Assembly: GCA_004299545.1 (NCBI GenBank)
Contig: SCRB01000338.1
Coordinates: forward strand, 1-7,610
DNA: 7,610 nucleotides
Reading direction: 5' to 3'
Source: Rhizobiaceae bacterium
GTDB lineage: Bacteria; Pseudomonadota; Alphaproteobacteria; Rhizobiales; Rhizobiaceae
Shown here: positions 1-7,256 of the stretch, piece by piece
Numbering within the stretch: the stretch's first letter is position 1
Layout of the letters: each line of letters starts with the position of its first letter
The notes under the pieces: model-generated
Databases searched by the model: none
Told to the model about the DNA's origin: nothing
The model's input: the letters and a program-made list of their open reading frames with translations, nothing else
Position numbers and translations under genes: made by a program

Positions 1-2
1 CA

Positions 3-122
3 GATCAGCAAAGGTCCGTTTACCGATCGGACTGGCGCTTCATCCTCCCGATCGCGGAAGATGTCATTTACCTGACACCGATTCCCACTTTGGGCGCCAC
101 GCCGCGAGCCTTCGAAAGTTAG
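3..122 (+). CDS. Possible 3' end of an unknown upstream gene (partial)
   Basis: Frame 3 is open from the left window edge to a TAG at 120-122, giving about 39 residues that end in LTPIPTLGATPRAFES. The composition looks protein-like (alternating hydrophobic and charged residues, about two thirds G/C in third codon positions), and the stop lies just before the candidate promoter of the next gene, as expected for the end of a neighbouring gene. I do not recognise the family. Frame 2 is also open here and runs to about 250, so the evidence for coding is modest. Only the C-terminal tail would be present; the rest lies outside the window. Confidence 0.35.
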   Translation, partial: DQQRSVYRSDWRFILPIAEDVIYLTPIPTLGATPRAFES

Positions 123-133
123 AGTTGTTACGG

Positions 134-162
134 CTTGACTCGGAAGCGTGTGGATATAGTAA
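134..162 (+). promoter_or_regulatory. Candidate promoter of the amino-acid transporter operon
   Basis: CTTGAC at 134-139 is a perfect match to the -35 hexamer usual for the rhizobial housekeeping sigma factor. The best -10-like hexamer, TATAGT at 155-160, is only 14 bp from TTGACT, while the hexamer at the expected 17-bp distance from CTTGAC (TAGTAA, 157-162) is a poor match. The -35 is therefore convincing and the -10 ambiguous. Short spacing plus an overlapping palindrome would fit a promoter that needs an activator, but that is inference. Confidence 0.35.
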
Positions 163-172
163 CATCCACGCG
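147..172. promoter_or_regulatory. Imperfect palindrome over the -10 region, possible operator
   Basis: GTGGAT (150-155) is repeated inverted as ATCCAC (164-169). The arms extend outward through a G-T pair (149/170) and two more pairs (148/171, 147/172), with an 8-nt centre at 156-163. No T-run follows, so it is not a terminator. It covers the candidate -10 of the transporter promoter, a usual place for an operator, although in RNA it could also form a leader hairpin. Confidence 0.35.
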
Positions 173-212
173 GGTGGGGAACTTGTATTCATTCGCCACT
201 CCCGATCGATTT

Positions 213-240
213 ATGCGTCACCTCCTGACGGGCGACGCAT
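213..240 (+). promoter_or_regulatory. Stem-loop in the 5' leader of the binding-protein gene
   Basis: ATGCGTC (213-219) and GACGCAT (234-240) form a perfect 7-bp stem with a 14-nt loop. The loop contains CCTCCT (221-226), which resembles anti-Shine-Dalgarno sequence and could pair with the GGAG of the ribosome binding site about 50 nt downstream (273-278). The stem is visible; any control of translation by loop pairing is inference. Confidence 0.3.
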
Positions 241-284
241 TTCGGATTGAGGACTGCCTGCCGAAAGAAAAAGGGAGAATATCC

Positions 285-1100
285 GTGAAAAGCAGATCAC
301 TTATCGCGCTGGCCGCGTCGCTCGCCACCGGCCTCGCACTTTCGCTGGGCGCCACGTCCATGGCATCGGCCGCGAGCGGGGCAACCAACATCGTCGTGGG
401 TGCGGATACCACGTTCCCGCCGTTCGAGACCGAGACGAATGGTCAGGTGACGGGCTTCGACATCGACATGATCAAGGCGATCGCCAAGACCGAGAATATG
501 ACGGTCAGCCTGAAGACACTGCCGTTCAACGGCATTATCCCGAGCCTGCAGGCCGGATCGATCGACGCGGCCGTCGCGGGAATCACGATCAAGACAAGCC
601 GCATGAAGAACGTCGATTTCTCCAACGCCTATTACAAGTCCGGCCTTTCGGTCCTGGTCAAGACGGACTCGAAGATCAAGGGATTCGATGATTTGAAAGG
701 CCATGTCGTCGCGACCAAGAAAGCCACCTCGTCGGTCGACTATCTCACCGACCACGGCTTCCCGTCCGACCACATCAAGCAGTTCCAGAGCATCGACGCC
801 GCCTATCAGGCGCTTGAAACCGGCGGCGCGGACGCGGTCATCTTCGACAACCCTGTCAACGTCAATTTCAAGACCGCACATAAGAACGTCAAGACCGTCG
901 GGCCGCTTCTGACCGGCGAATATTACGGAATTGCCATCAGCAAGAAAAAGCCGGAACTGGTCGCCAAGATCAATAACGGCCTCGCCAAGATCAAGAAGAG
1001 CGGTGAATACAAGAAGCTCTTCGTGAAATATTTCGGCGGCGACCTGAGCGGCGAGGTGAAGGGCGAAGAAACGCCGAAAAGCGTCGCTGTCAAGGATTGA
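285..1100 (+). CDS. glnH: Polar amino-acid ABC transporter, periplasmic substrate-binding protein (GlnH-like)
   Basis: Binds an amino acid in the periplasm and delivers it to the permease encoded next door. The product is 271 aa from a GTG at 285; GGGAGA at 273-278 sits 6 nt before it, and this start gives a clean signal peptide (MKSRS, hydrophobic core to about residue 23, likely cleavage in the Ala/Ser-rich stretch near residue 29). The open frame continues upstream to 135 but shows no signal-peptide logic there. The mature part is a family-3 binding protein: ADTTFPPFE at 40-48, the signature GFDIDM at 57-62, GITIKTSR at 99-106 and FDNP at 187-190. Aligned by eye to E. coli GlnH, the ligand residues Asp10, Thr70, Arg75 and Asp157 correspond to D41, T101, R106 and D188, and a lysine is kept at 145/146. 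His156 is replaced by F187 and Gly119 by S149, so the ligand may not be glutamine itself. First gene of the transporter operon, expected to be its most abundant product. Confidence 0.9.
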   Translation: MKSRSLIALAASLATGLALSLGATSMASAASGATNIVVGADTTFPPFETETNGQVTGFDIDMIKAIAKTENMTVSLKTLPFNGIIPSLQAGSIDAAVAGITIKTSRMKNVDFSNAYYKSGLSVLVKTDSKIKGFDDLKGHVVATKKATSSVDYLTDHGFPSDHIKQFQSIDAAYQALETGGADAVIFDNPVNVNFKTAHKNVKTVGPLLTGEYYGIAISKKKPELVAKINNGLAKIKKSGEYKKLFVKYFGGDLSGEVKGEETPKSVAVKD

Positions 1101-1107
1101 GGAGCTT

Positions 1108-1170
1108 CGTTCGGGAATGCCGGCGAAGCACCGCCCCTCCCGAACGGCTTTCCCGATCGTTCCGGAAAGC
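1108..1170 (+). other. Two consecutive stem-loops downstream of the binding-protein gene
   Basis: CGTTCGGGA (1108-1116) pairs perfectly with TCCCGAACG (1138-1146), a 9-bp stem with a 21-nt loop. Immediately after it, GCTTTCC (1147-1153) pairs with GGAAAGC (1164-1170), a 7-bp stem with a 10-nt loop. Neither is followed by a T-run, so they are poor intrinsic terminators. They start 7 nt after the binding-protein stop codon, the usual site for structures that block 3' exonucleases and stabilise binding-protein mRNA, as known for other binding-protein-dependent importers. That role is inferred. Confidence 0.55.
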
Positions 1171-1181
1171 GCGTGGCGCCA

Positions 1182-1293
1182 GGCCTAGAGCGTTTCCGTC
1201 TTTCTCTGAATCACGGAAACGCTCTATCTCTTTGTTTTTACGCAATTCCGGACGCAAAACCGCTTCACACTTTTGCTGGAATTGCTCTAGGCC
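1182..1293. repeat. RIME-like intergenic palindromic repeat element, 112 bp
   Basis: The element is bounded by perfect 10-bp terminal inverted repeats, GGCCTAGAGC (1182-1191) and GCTCTAGGCC (1284-1293). Inside are two palindromes. The first is a perfect 14-bp stem (1186-1199 with 1213-1226, 13-nt loop). The second pairs GCAATTCC (1242-1249) with GGAATTGC (1278-1285) and, beyond an internal loop, GCAAAA (1254-1259) with TTTTGC (1271-1276). A T-rich stretch (1226-1240) separates them. It contains no coding signal. From memory, sequences very like this are scattered in intergenic regions of Rhizobiaceae, and the size and two-palindrome layout match the RIME class. It is probably non-autonomous, like a MITE, and adds two hairpins to the mRNA between the binding-protein and permease genes. 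Confidence 0.8.
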
Positions 1294-1320
1294 GGTGCCG
1301 CGCGCTTTCTTCATATTTCG

Positions 1321-1340
1321 TGAGAACATGTGAGAACATG
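1321..1340 (+). repeat. Perfect 10-bp tandem duplication before the permease gene
   Basis: TGAGAACATG occurs twice head to tail (1321-1330, 1331-1340). The ATG at 1328 is in frame with the permease but is followed at once by TGA, and the ATG at 1338 is out of frame, so neither is the start. The last G of the second copy begins the GAGG ribosome binding site (1340-1343). Confidence 0.85.
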
Positions 1341-1351
1341 AGGCACGGCCC

Positions 1352-2020
1352 ATGGACGCCATCTGGCACAATCTCCCTGTCATCCTCGACGGCCTGCGCT
1401 TGACCGTCCAGTATTCGATCGTCGCCATCATCCTGATGGTGGTGATCGGGCTGGTCGCGGCGCTCATGCGCCTTTCGTCGGTCGCGCCGTTCCGGTGGAT
1501 TGCTACCGCCTATGTCGAGATTTTCCGCTCGACGCCGCTTCTGGTGCAGCTTTTCTTCATCGTGTTGGGCCTGCCGGCCATCCTGCCGGTCAACGAATGG
1601 TTCGGACAGCTGCTGTACCCGATCCTCGCTGCCGCCTTCACGCTCAGCCTGAACGAGGGCGCCTATGTCACCGAGATCATCCGCGCCGGCATCCTCGGCG
1701 TCGACCGGGGGCAGAAGGAGGCGGCGCAGAGCATCGCCATGAACGGTTTCCAGACGATGCGCTATATCGTCCTGCCGCAGGCGTTCAAGCGCATGATACC
1801 GCCGCTGGTCAACCAGGCGGCACAGACGATCAAGGACACGTCGCTTCTGGCGCCGGTGGGCATCGCGGAACTGGTCTACAAGGGTGAAATCGTCATCGCC
1901 GAGACCTTCGCGTCCTTCGCGATCTGGGGCCTCGTCGCCGTGCTCTATTTCGTCCTCATTTTCTCCGTGTCGAAGTGCTCGTCCTATCTGGAGAGGAGGC
2001 TTCAAGTTGATAAACGTTAA
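1352..2020 (+). CDS. glnP: Polar amino-acid ABC transporter, permease (GlnP/HisM family)
   Basis: Inner-membrane channel subunit of the importer; 222 aa, against 219 for E. coli GlnP. ATG at 1352 is preceded by GAGG at 1340-1343 with 8-nt spacing. The protein is hydrophobic, with membrane segments near residues 18-38, 50-72, 86-106, roughly 150-170 (weakly defined) and 188-210. Family marks are [12 protein letters not shown] at 58-69 (near-invariant in HisM/GlnP permeases) and the cytoplasmic EAA loop beginning at E123-A-A and ending near LPQAF at 141-145, which docks on the ATPase. Only one permease gene is present, so the channel should be a homodimer, as for GlnP, rather than a HisQ/HisM pair. 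Its last 14 bp overlap the ATPase gene, and it lies 251 bp after the binding-protein gene across a structured spacer, so its level is probably tied to the ATPase and lower than that of the binding protein. Confidence 0.93.
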   Translation: MDAIWHNLPVILDGLRLTVQYSIVAIILMVVIGLVAALMRLSSVAPFRWIATAYVEIFRSTPLLVQLFFIVLGLPAILPVNEWFGQLLYPILAAAFTLSLNEGAYVTEIIRAGILGVDRGQKEAAQSIAMNGFQTMRYIVLPQAFKRMIPPLVNQAAQTIKDTSLLAPVGIAELVYKGEIVIAETFASFAIWGLVAVLYFVLIFSVSKCSSYLERRLQVDKR

Positions 2021-2729
2021 GAACCTTCACAAATCCTTCGGCGACCATGAAATTCTCAAGGGTATCGACGCCCATGTCGATGAAAAGGAGGTCGTCGTCG
2101 TCATCGGTCCGTCAGGGAGCGGCAAGAGTACGTTCCTGCGCTGCCTGAACGGGCTCGAGACCGCCACCAGCGGCGAAATCGAAATCGCCGGCATGCAGCT
2201 GACCGACCCCAAGACCAATATCAACCAGCTGCGCCAGCATGTTGGCATGGTGTTTCAGCAGTTCAACCTGTTCAAGCACCTGACCATACTGGAGAACATC
2301 ACGATCGGGCCGCGCAAGGTCAAGAAGGTGCACCCTGCCACTGCCGACAGGACGGCGCGCGAATTGCTGGCCAAGGTCGGCCTCGTGGGAAAGGAAACAA
2401 GTTATCCAGACGAGCTTTCCGGCGGACAGCAGCAGCGCGTGGCCATTGCCCGGGCGCTGGCGATGGAGCCGGCCGTCATGCTCTTCGACGAACCGACCTC
2501 GGCGCTTGATCCCGAAATGGTGGGCGAGGTGCTTCAGGTCATGAAGCAGCTTGCGATAGAGGGCATGACGATGGTGGTTGTCACCCACGAGATGGGTTTC
2601 GCCCGCGAGGTCGGTCACCGGGTCATCTTCATGGATGACGGCCTCATCGTTGAAGAGGGCCAGCCAAAGGCGCTTTTCTCGAATCCCCAACACAACCGGA
2701 CGAAAAGCTTCCTGGCGAAAATCCTGTAG
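2007..2729 (+). CDS. glnQ: Polar amino-acid ABC transporter, ATP-binding protein (GlnQ-like)
   Basis: ATPase that drives amino-acid import from the cytoplasmic face; 240 aa, the same length as E. coli GlnQ. All ABC motifs are intact: Walker A GPSGSGKS at 34-41, Q-loop Q84 in VFQQFNLF, signature LSGGQ at 137-141, Walker B VMLFDE at 157-162, D-loop SALD at 165-168 and switch histidine H194. I chose the TTG at 2007 because a perfect AGGAGG (1994-1999) lies 7 nt before it and the protein then begins with the family-typical beta strand ([11 protein letters not shown]). The frame is open upstream to 1884, but that part only shadows the permease gene in another frame. The start overlaps the permease end by 14 bp, which favours translational coupling. 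A TTG start beside such a strong ribosome binding site may set stoichiometry; that is inference. Confidence 0.95.
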   Translation: MINVKNLHKSFGDHEILKGIDAHVDEKEVVVVIGPSGSGKSTFLRCLNGLETATSGEIEIAGMQLTDPKTNINQLRQHVGMVFQQFNLFKHLTILENITIGPRKVKKVHPATADRTARELLAKVGLVGKETSYPDELSGGQQQRVAIARALAMEPAVMLFDEPTSALDPEMVGEVLQVMKQLAIEGMTMVVVTHEMGFAREVGHRVIFMDDGLIVEEGQPKALFSNPQHNRTKSFLAKIL

Positions 2730-2736
2730 GCAGGAT
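2721..2736. terminator. Small perfect hairpin around the ATPase stop codon, weak terminator candidate
   Basis: ATCCTG (2721-2726) and CAGGAT (2731-2736) form a perfect 6-bp stem whose 4-nt loop carries the TAG stop codon of the ATPase gene. On the plus strand no T-run follows. On the minus strand the stem is followed by TTTT (reading down from 2721), about 60 nt beyond the methyltransferase stop, so it fits slightly better as a terminator of the minus-strand operon. The 65-bp convergent gap (2730-2794) shows no stronger structure. Confidence 0.35.
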
Positions 2737-2794
2737 CGCTTCCCGACGTCACGCTACAGCCACGGTGCTCAGTTCAGGGGTAAGATAGGCGTCC

Positions 2795-4032
<1,238 letters not shown>

Positions 4033-4036
<4 letters not shown>

Positions 4037-4791
4037 CGGTTCCTGATTCCCGCCAGCAGATATTCGCGATTGCCGTCCCCGCCTTCTATGGGAGAGGGAT
4101 GGATTCCGATGGCGCGCCAGCCCGGCTGCCGGTCGAGCCAATCGTGCAGATCGCGGGAAATTCGCTCGCCTTCGAGGGGATCGCGCAAGAGACCGCCCTT
4201 GCCGATCGCCTCGCGCCCCGCCTCGAATTGCGGCTTGACGAGGAAGACCGCGCGAGTGTCCGGCGCGGCCAGTCGAAGCGCTGAAGGCAAGGCCAGTTTC
4301 AGCGAAATGAAACTGAGATCGGCCGTGAGAAAATCGGGAATATGCCCGCCAAGATGGCTTTCCTCCAGGTCGCGGACATTCAGGCCCTCGACGTTCGTGA
4401 CACGCGGGTCGGCGGCGATTTTATTGTGCAACTGGCCATGACCGACGTCTATCGCAATGACATGGCTTACGCCGTGTTCCAAAAGGACCTGCGCGAAGCC
4501 GCCGGTCGAGGCGCCGAGGTCGAGCGCTTCGGCGCCGGCAGGTTCAAGAGCGAAATGATCGAGCGCCGCGATCAGCTTCAACGCGGCACGCGACACGTAG
4601 GCTCGCGCCGGATCGGCGACCGCGAGAACGGCATCGGGTCGAACCCATCCGCCCGGCTTCGCCACGCCGCGGCCATCCACCGCAACCGTACCGCGCAGAA
4701 CGGCGTCGCGGGCGCGTGAGCGGCTCGGAAAGAGGCCGCGCGCCACGAGAAGTTCGTCAAGCCGCATGGAACCAGAACGTTTTGCCGCCAT
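4033..4791 (-). CDS. tlyA: TlyA family rRNA 2'-O-methyltransferase (S4 + FtsJ domains)
   Basis: Predicted to methylate ribose 2'-OH groups in rRNA; the mycobacterial homologue acts on 16S C1409 and 23S C1920, and the old name haemolysin A is historical. Length is 252 aa, within the usual family range. The S4 RNA-binding domain starts at RLDELLVARG (10-19) and runs to about 70. The methyltransferase domain has the SAM motif DLGASTGGF at 91-99 and a full K-D-K-E catalytic tetrad: K72 (SRAALKL), D158 (DLSFISL), K186 (VKPQFE) and E243 (GNREYLL). I chose the ATG at 4791; an internal ATG at 4767 just before RLDELL is possible. Neither has a strong ribosome binding site. The frame extends to 4959 but the added sequence is Arg/Ser-rich and not family-like. 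It follows the small secreted-protein gene by 79 nt, and its TGA overlaps the next start as ATGA. Confidence 0.93.
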
Positions 4792-4870
4792 GCCCGAGCT
4801 TTGACGGAGGACGGCGCGCAACGCAAGTCCGGGCAGCCCTGGCATTGACCGAAGACACCGGTTACGGATC

Positions 4871-5116
4871 TCAGTTGACGGTGACGATCGAGCCGGTGGC
4901 CGTGAAATCGGGCGCCGGCGGAACGCTCGGCGCGGCTGACGGCTCGACAATCTCCACAAGCCTTATATTCCAGGGAAATCCGTTTCTTATGTCGCCGATC
5001 TTCTGGGCCACGATGTGCGCGGCAGCGGCAGCGATCATGGGATCGTATTCCTGCTGTGCTTCAACTGGCAGAACGAGCAATCCAAGGATGGCAACAGCAG
5101 GTAAAACAGATCTCAT
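4871..5116 (-). CDS. Small predicted secreted protein of unknown function
   Basis: An 81-aa product between dxs and tlyA that I do not recognise. It begins with a clear signal peptide: MRSVLP, hydrophobic core AVAILGLLVLP, and a VEA-QQ cleavage site near residue 20. The mature part is about 60 aa, with an Ala-rich helical stretch (27-37), a segment QKIGDIRNGFPWNI (38-51) and a Pro/Ala-rich tail ending ATGSIVTVN. No cysteine and no lipobox, so it is expected to be a soluble periplasmic or exported protein. ATG at 5116 has GGGGG about 6 nt upstream, but that G-run is one arm of a hairpin. The 121-bp spacer before it holds a weak promoter-like pair (TTGGCT at 5168-5173 and CATAGG at 5144-5149, reverse strand), so it may be transcribed separately as well as from dxs. 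Chance reading frame is unlikely given the signal peptide but not excluded. Confidence 0.65.
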   Translation of the reverse strand: MRSVLPAVAILGLLVLPVEAQQEYDPMIAAAAAHIVAQKIGDIRNGFPWNIRLVEIVEPSAAPSVPPAPDFTATGSIVTVN

Positions 5117-5121
5117 CTTCA

Positions 5122-5139
5122 GCCCCCATATGCGGGGGC
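5122..5139 (-). promoter_or_regulatory. G/C hairpin covering the ribosome binding site of the small secreted-protein gene
   Basis: GCCCCC and GGGGGC form a perfect 6-bp, all-G/C stem (5122-5127 with 5134-5139) around a 6-nt loop. It ends 5 nt before the ATG at 5116. The G-rich arm nearest the start codon is the only Shine-Dalgarno-like sequence there, so a folded leader should hide it. It has no T-run and is not a terminator by itself. Confidence 0.5.
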
Positions 5140-5224
5140 CGAACCTATGCCAGCGGCTCTAAAATTCAGCCAAGAAACGCGGTAAGTGTTTCGCCAAAAG
5201 CCATGGAAAACAAAGGATAAAGAT

Positions 5225-5240
5225 TAGGGTCAGGACCCTA
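5225..5240 (-). terminator. Candidate weak terminator at the end of dxs
   Basis: On the minus strand TAGGGT, a CCTG loop, then ACCCTA make a perfect 6-bp stem that begins with the dxs TAG stop codon (5240-5238). Downstream comes a T-rich but interrupted stretch (5224 to about 5204). The stem is short, so termination would be partial at best, allowing some read-through into the small gene and tlyA. Confidence 0.4.
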
Positions 5241-7151
5241 GGCACGCGCCGCCTGGCTGCCCTGCCCGAGCGCGACGAAAACGGCCCGGACGATGCCAGC
5301 GCTGTCGAGCCGGGCATCGGCATACATCTTCTCCGGCTTCGCCTGATCCGTGAAAGAATCCGGAAGCACCAGCGGCCGCACCTTGAGGCCTGTCTCGAGG
5401 GCCCCCTCATGCGCCAGGAAATGCAGGACATGGCTGGCAAAGCCGCCGACGGCCCCTTCCTCGACGGTGATCAGGACCTCGTGCTCGCGGGCAAGACGGC
5501 GGACCAGATCCTCGTCAAGCGGCTTGGCGAAACGGGCGTCCGCCACCGTGGTCGAAAGTCCTGCCGCGTCGAGTTCCTCGGCCGCCAGCAGGCAGTCCTT
5601 CAGACGCGTGCCGAAGGAAAGAATCGCCACCTTCGTGCCTTCGCGCAGGATACGGCCCTTGCCGATCTCGAACTCGGACCCGCGCTCGGGCAAATCGACG
5701 CCGACGCCGTCGCCGCGCGGATAGCGGAAGGAAATCGGTCCCTCGTCATAGGCCGCGGCGGTGCGCACCATGTGGCGAAGCTCCGCTTCGTCTGCCGCCG
5801 CCATGACGACGAAACCCGGCAGGGTGGCGAGAAAGGCGGTATCGAAGGCGCCGCAATGGGTCGGCCCGTCGGCGCCGACGAAGCCGGCGCGATCGATCGG
5901 AAAGCGCACCGGCAGTTTCTGGATTGCGACATCATGCACGACCTGGTCATAGGCACGTTGCAGGAAGGTGGAGTAGATCGCGGCGAAAGGCTTGAACCCC
6001 TCGGTGGCAAGCCCGGCAGCAAAGGTAACGGCATGCTGCTCGGCGATACCCACATCGAAAGTGCGGGAAGGAAACGTCTTTCCGAACAGATCCAGCCCCG
6101 TACCGGCCGGCATGGCGGCGGTTATGGCGACGATTTTCTCGTCCTCGCGCGCCTCCTGGATCAGGCTTTCGGCGAAAACCCTGGTATAGCTCGGCGCGTT
6201 GGCCGGCGGCTTCGCCTGCGCCCCGGTGATGACATCGAACTTGCCGACGCCGTGATATTTGTCGGGCGCGGCCTCGGCGGGAGCGTAACCCTTGCCCTTC
6301 TGCGTCACGACATGGATCAGCACCGGCCCGTCGCCATGGTCGCGCACATTCTTCAGAACCGGGATCAGGTGCTCCAGATTGTGCCCGTCGATCGGCCCGA
6401 TATGGAAAAAGCCCAGTTCCTCGAAAAGCGTGCCGCCGGTGACATAACCGCGTGCATGCTCCACCGCGCGCGCCACCGCGCTTTCGGCTCGCTTGCCGAG
6501 ATAGGAGGTCAGCTTCTTGCCGAAATCGCGCAGGCCGAGATAGGTCCTGCCCGAAGCGAGCCTGGCCAGATAGGCGCTCATAGCGCCTGTCGGCGGCGCG
6601 ATCGACATGTCGTTGTCGTTGAGGATGACGATCAGGCGGGCGTCGAGCGCGCCGGCATTGTTCAAGGCCTCGAAGGCCATGCCGGCAGACATCGCGCCGT
6701 CGCCGATGACGGCGATGACATTGTTGCGGCGCCCGTCGAGATCGCGGCCGACCGCCATGCCGAGGCCTGCCGAGATCGAGGTCGAGGAATGCGCCGCGCC
6801 GAAGGGATCATACTCGCTTTCGGTGCGCCTGGTGAAACCGGAAAGACCGCCTTCCTGCCTGAGCGTGCGGATGCGATCGCGACGGCCAGTCAGTATCTTG
6901 TGCGGATAGGCCTGATGCCCGACATCCCAGATCAGCCGATCTGTCGGCGTATCGAAGACATAATGAAGTGCGACCGTCAGTTCGACCACGCCGAGCCCGG
7001 CCCCCAGATGCCCACCTGTCTGCGAGACGGCATCGACCAGTTCCGCGCGCAATTCGCACGCCAGTTGCGGAAGCCGGTTTTCGGGCAGTTTCCGGAGGTC
7101 TGCCGGGAACTTGACCGTATCGAGCAAGGGGGTTTCAGGGCGCGATGTCAC
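5238..7151 (-). CDS. dxs: 1-deoxy-D-xylulose-5-phosphate synthase
   Basis: Cytoplasmic thiamine-diphosphate enzyme that condenses pyruvate with glyceraldehyde 3-phosphate to form DXP, the first step of the MEP isoprenoid pathway and a precursor for thiamine and pyridoxine. From the GTG at 7151 it is 637 aa, normal for the family. Visible marks: [10 protein letters not shown] at 45-54 (active-site H48), GHQAYPHK at 78-85, the ThDP/metal motif from GDG at 150-152 to NDN at 178-180, IGPIDGHN at 251-258, and GIAEQHA at 368-374 with catalytic E371, followed by the pyrimidine-binding and C-terminal transketolase-like domains. The frame runs on to a GTG at 7208, but the added 19 residues precede the conserved TPLLD start and cross the candidate promoter. 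No good Shine-Dalgarno precedes either GTG. The gene lies 105 bp after the pirin-family gene on the same strand and probably leads transcription into the small gene, tlyA and the methyltransferase. Confidence 0.97.
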   Translation of the reverse strand: MTSRPETPLLDTVKFPADLRKLPENRLPQLACELRAELVDAVSQTGGHLGAGLGVVELTVALHYVFDTPTDRLIWDVGHQAYPHKILTGRRDRIRTLRQEGGLSGFTRRTESEYDPFGAAHSSTSISAGLGMAVGRDLDGRRNNVIAVIGDGAMSAGMAFEALNNAGALDARLIVILNDNDMSIAPPTGAMSAYLARLASGRTYLGLRDFGKKLTSYLGKRAESAVARAVEHARGYVTGGTLFEELGFFHIGPIDGHNLEHLIPVLKNVRDHGDGPVLIHVVTQKGKGYAPAEAAPDKYHGVGKFDVITGAQAKPPANAPSYTRVFAESLIQEAREDEKIVAITAAMPAGTGLDLFGKTFPSRTFDVGIAEQHAVTFAAGLATEGFKPFAAIYSTFLQRAYDQVVHDVAIQKLPVRFPIDRAGFVGADGPTHCGAFDTAFLATLPGFVVMAAADEAELRHMVRTAAAYDEGPISFRYPRGDGVGVDLPERGSEFEIGKGRILREGTKVAILSFGTRLKDCLLAAEELDAAGLSTTVADARFAKPLDEDLVRRLAREHEVLITVEEGAVGGFASHVLHFLAHEGALETGLKVRPLVLPDSFTDQAKPEKMYADARLDSAGIVRAVFVALGQGSQAARA

Positions 7152-7190
7152 GATTGGGGAAGGCCGATATTCTTTCAATGAACCCGTTGG

Positions 7191-7219
7191 AGATAGGACG
7201 CCCGGCACCGAATGTAAAT
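7191..7219 (-). promoter_or_regulatory. dxs: Candidate dxs promoter
   Basis: On the minus strand ATTTAC (7219-7214) and CTATCT (7196-7191) are 17 bp apart. They match 4 of 6 and 5 of 6 bases of the rhizobial housekeeping pattern CTTGAC-N17-CTATAT. Transcription would begin near 7184, giving a leader of about 30 nt to the GTG at 7151. This would put the alternative upstream GTG (7208) outside the transcript. Confidence 0.4.
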
Positions 7220-7256
7220 GCGCCGAGACTTTTGAAACAATTGCGAGCGCGTGCGT

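Noticed and set aside
135..284. N-terminal extension of the binding protein to a TTG at 135
   Set aside because: It would place 50 residues before a classic signal peptide and would start inside the promoter -35. The GTG at 285 has a good ribosome binding site.
1182..1293. The repeat element as a CRISPR array or a tRNA-like gene
   Set aside because: There is only one unit, with inverted rather than direct repeats and no spacers, and no cloverleaf or anticodon arm can be drawn.
1265..2005. A 246-codon minus-strand open frame opposite the permease gene
   Set aside because: Its Asp/Arg/His-rich composition is typical of the complement of a membrane-protein gene. The permease on the plus strand has all family motifs.
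4792..4959. N-terminal extension of TlyA beyond the ATG at 4791
   Set aside because: The extra residues are Arg/Ser/Pro-rich and overlap the 3' end of the small secreted-protein gene. The family normally starts just before the S4 domain.
5409..7181. A 590-codon open frame on the plus strand opposite dxs
   Set aside because: It is an antisense shadow: high GC at dxs third positions suppresses stop codons on the other strand. The translation is rich in Arg/Gly/Asp/Gln without domain motifs, while the minus strand encodes an intact Dxs.
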